5,826 nucleotides of DNA from DAOVQB01 sp023128935 (GTDB lineage: Bacteria > Eisenbacteria > RBG-16-71-46 > CAIMUX01 > WJJG01). Below, piece by piece: positions 5,742 to 5,826 of the stretch. The notes under the pieces were generated by a model. That model made no database searches. It was not told the origin of the DNA and saw nothing but the letters and a program-made list of their open reading frames with translations. The stretch is taken from positions 1-5,826 of the forward strand of contig DAOVQB010000241.1 in NCBI GenBank assembly GCA_030628905.1, written 5' to 3'. The translations under genes and the position numbers were made by a program. The stretch's first letter is position 1, and each line of letters starts with the position of its first letter.

Positions 5742-5826
5742 TTGGGGGGCTTGGGGGTCGTGGCCGCATCTGCCCATGGGTGCGCCTACGGCTCTTCCTG
5801 GAACCTGAGTTCGGTCCCCTGGGGGA

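Larger units (their letters stand above)
5370..5826. other. Gene-poor region with no recognised coding sequence
   Basis: No protein I recognise is encoded here on either strand. Long open frames cross it, but they lack credible ribosome-binding sites and their translations resemble nothing familiar. On the plus strand a frame open from 5656 to the window end contains ATG 5678 (MDLLQIGVSPKDLQLCPGAQ). It has no Shine-Dalgarno and could be chance or the 5' end of a gene continuing to the right. The minus strand is also open over part of the same stretch. A perfect TTGACA (5487-5492, plus) is followed at once by the 11-base palindrome AAGGGTCCCTT (5493-5503), but no good -10 sits at 16-18 bases. 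GC appears lower to about 5640 and high after it. Notable dyads are listed separately. Confidence 0.5.

Noticed and set aside
5656..5826. Plus-strand frame reaching the window end (ATG 5678)
   Set aside because: No ribosome-binding site, only about 57 codons, crosses the perfect palindrome, and a minus-strand frame is open over much of the same DNA. It cannot be told from chance without sequence to the right.

Overview
The window looks like chromosomal DNA of a high-GC Gram-negative (diderm) bacterium, probably a proteobacterium. The diderm call rests on a relic of an outer-membrane lipoprotein-sorting (LolA-like) gene; the genus cannot be told. GC appears lower in the gene-free stretch around 5340-5640.

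Layout. (1) Positions 1-2309, minus strand: a two-gene operon. A 652-residue helicase-associated protein (XPB/Ssl2-like, no ATPase motifs seen) is followed, with a 4-base GTGA overlap, by the start of an XPB-type DNA repair helicase that runs off the left edge. (2) Positions 2310-2719: a divergent intergenic region with a candidate operon promoter, a GC-rich inverted repeat and six tandem imperfect 21-bp units with operator character. (3) Positions 2720-3080, plus strand: the relic of a LolA-like lipoprotein-sorting gene, with signal peptide and core block in different frames and the C-terminal part missing. (4) Positions 3082-3962, minus strand: a collapsed large serine recombinase gene. Its Shine-Dalgarno, start and catalytic-serine segment survive, but the rest is a string of short conserved blocks separated by deletions, frameshifts and an amber stop. 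It abuts the LolA relic tail-to-tail within a few bases. (5) Positions 3992-5299, minus strand: an intact-looking AAA (AAA_14/DUF4143) ATPase of 435 residues with a nuclease-like C-terminus. (6) Positions 5300-5826: the ATPase promoter with an AACGTT-N3-AACGTT dyad inside the -35/-10 spacer, then mostly unassigned sequence with further dyads, including a perfect 26-bp palindrome at 5716-5741.

The helicase pair probably forms a functional DNA-repair module. The rest reads as an accessory or decaying segment in which a recombinase and a lipoprotein-export gene have eroded, while an apparently regulated orphan ATPase remains intact. The strongest unexplained signals are the 21-bp array, the palindrome in the ATPase promoter and the 26-bp palindrome.
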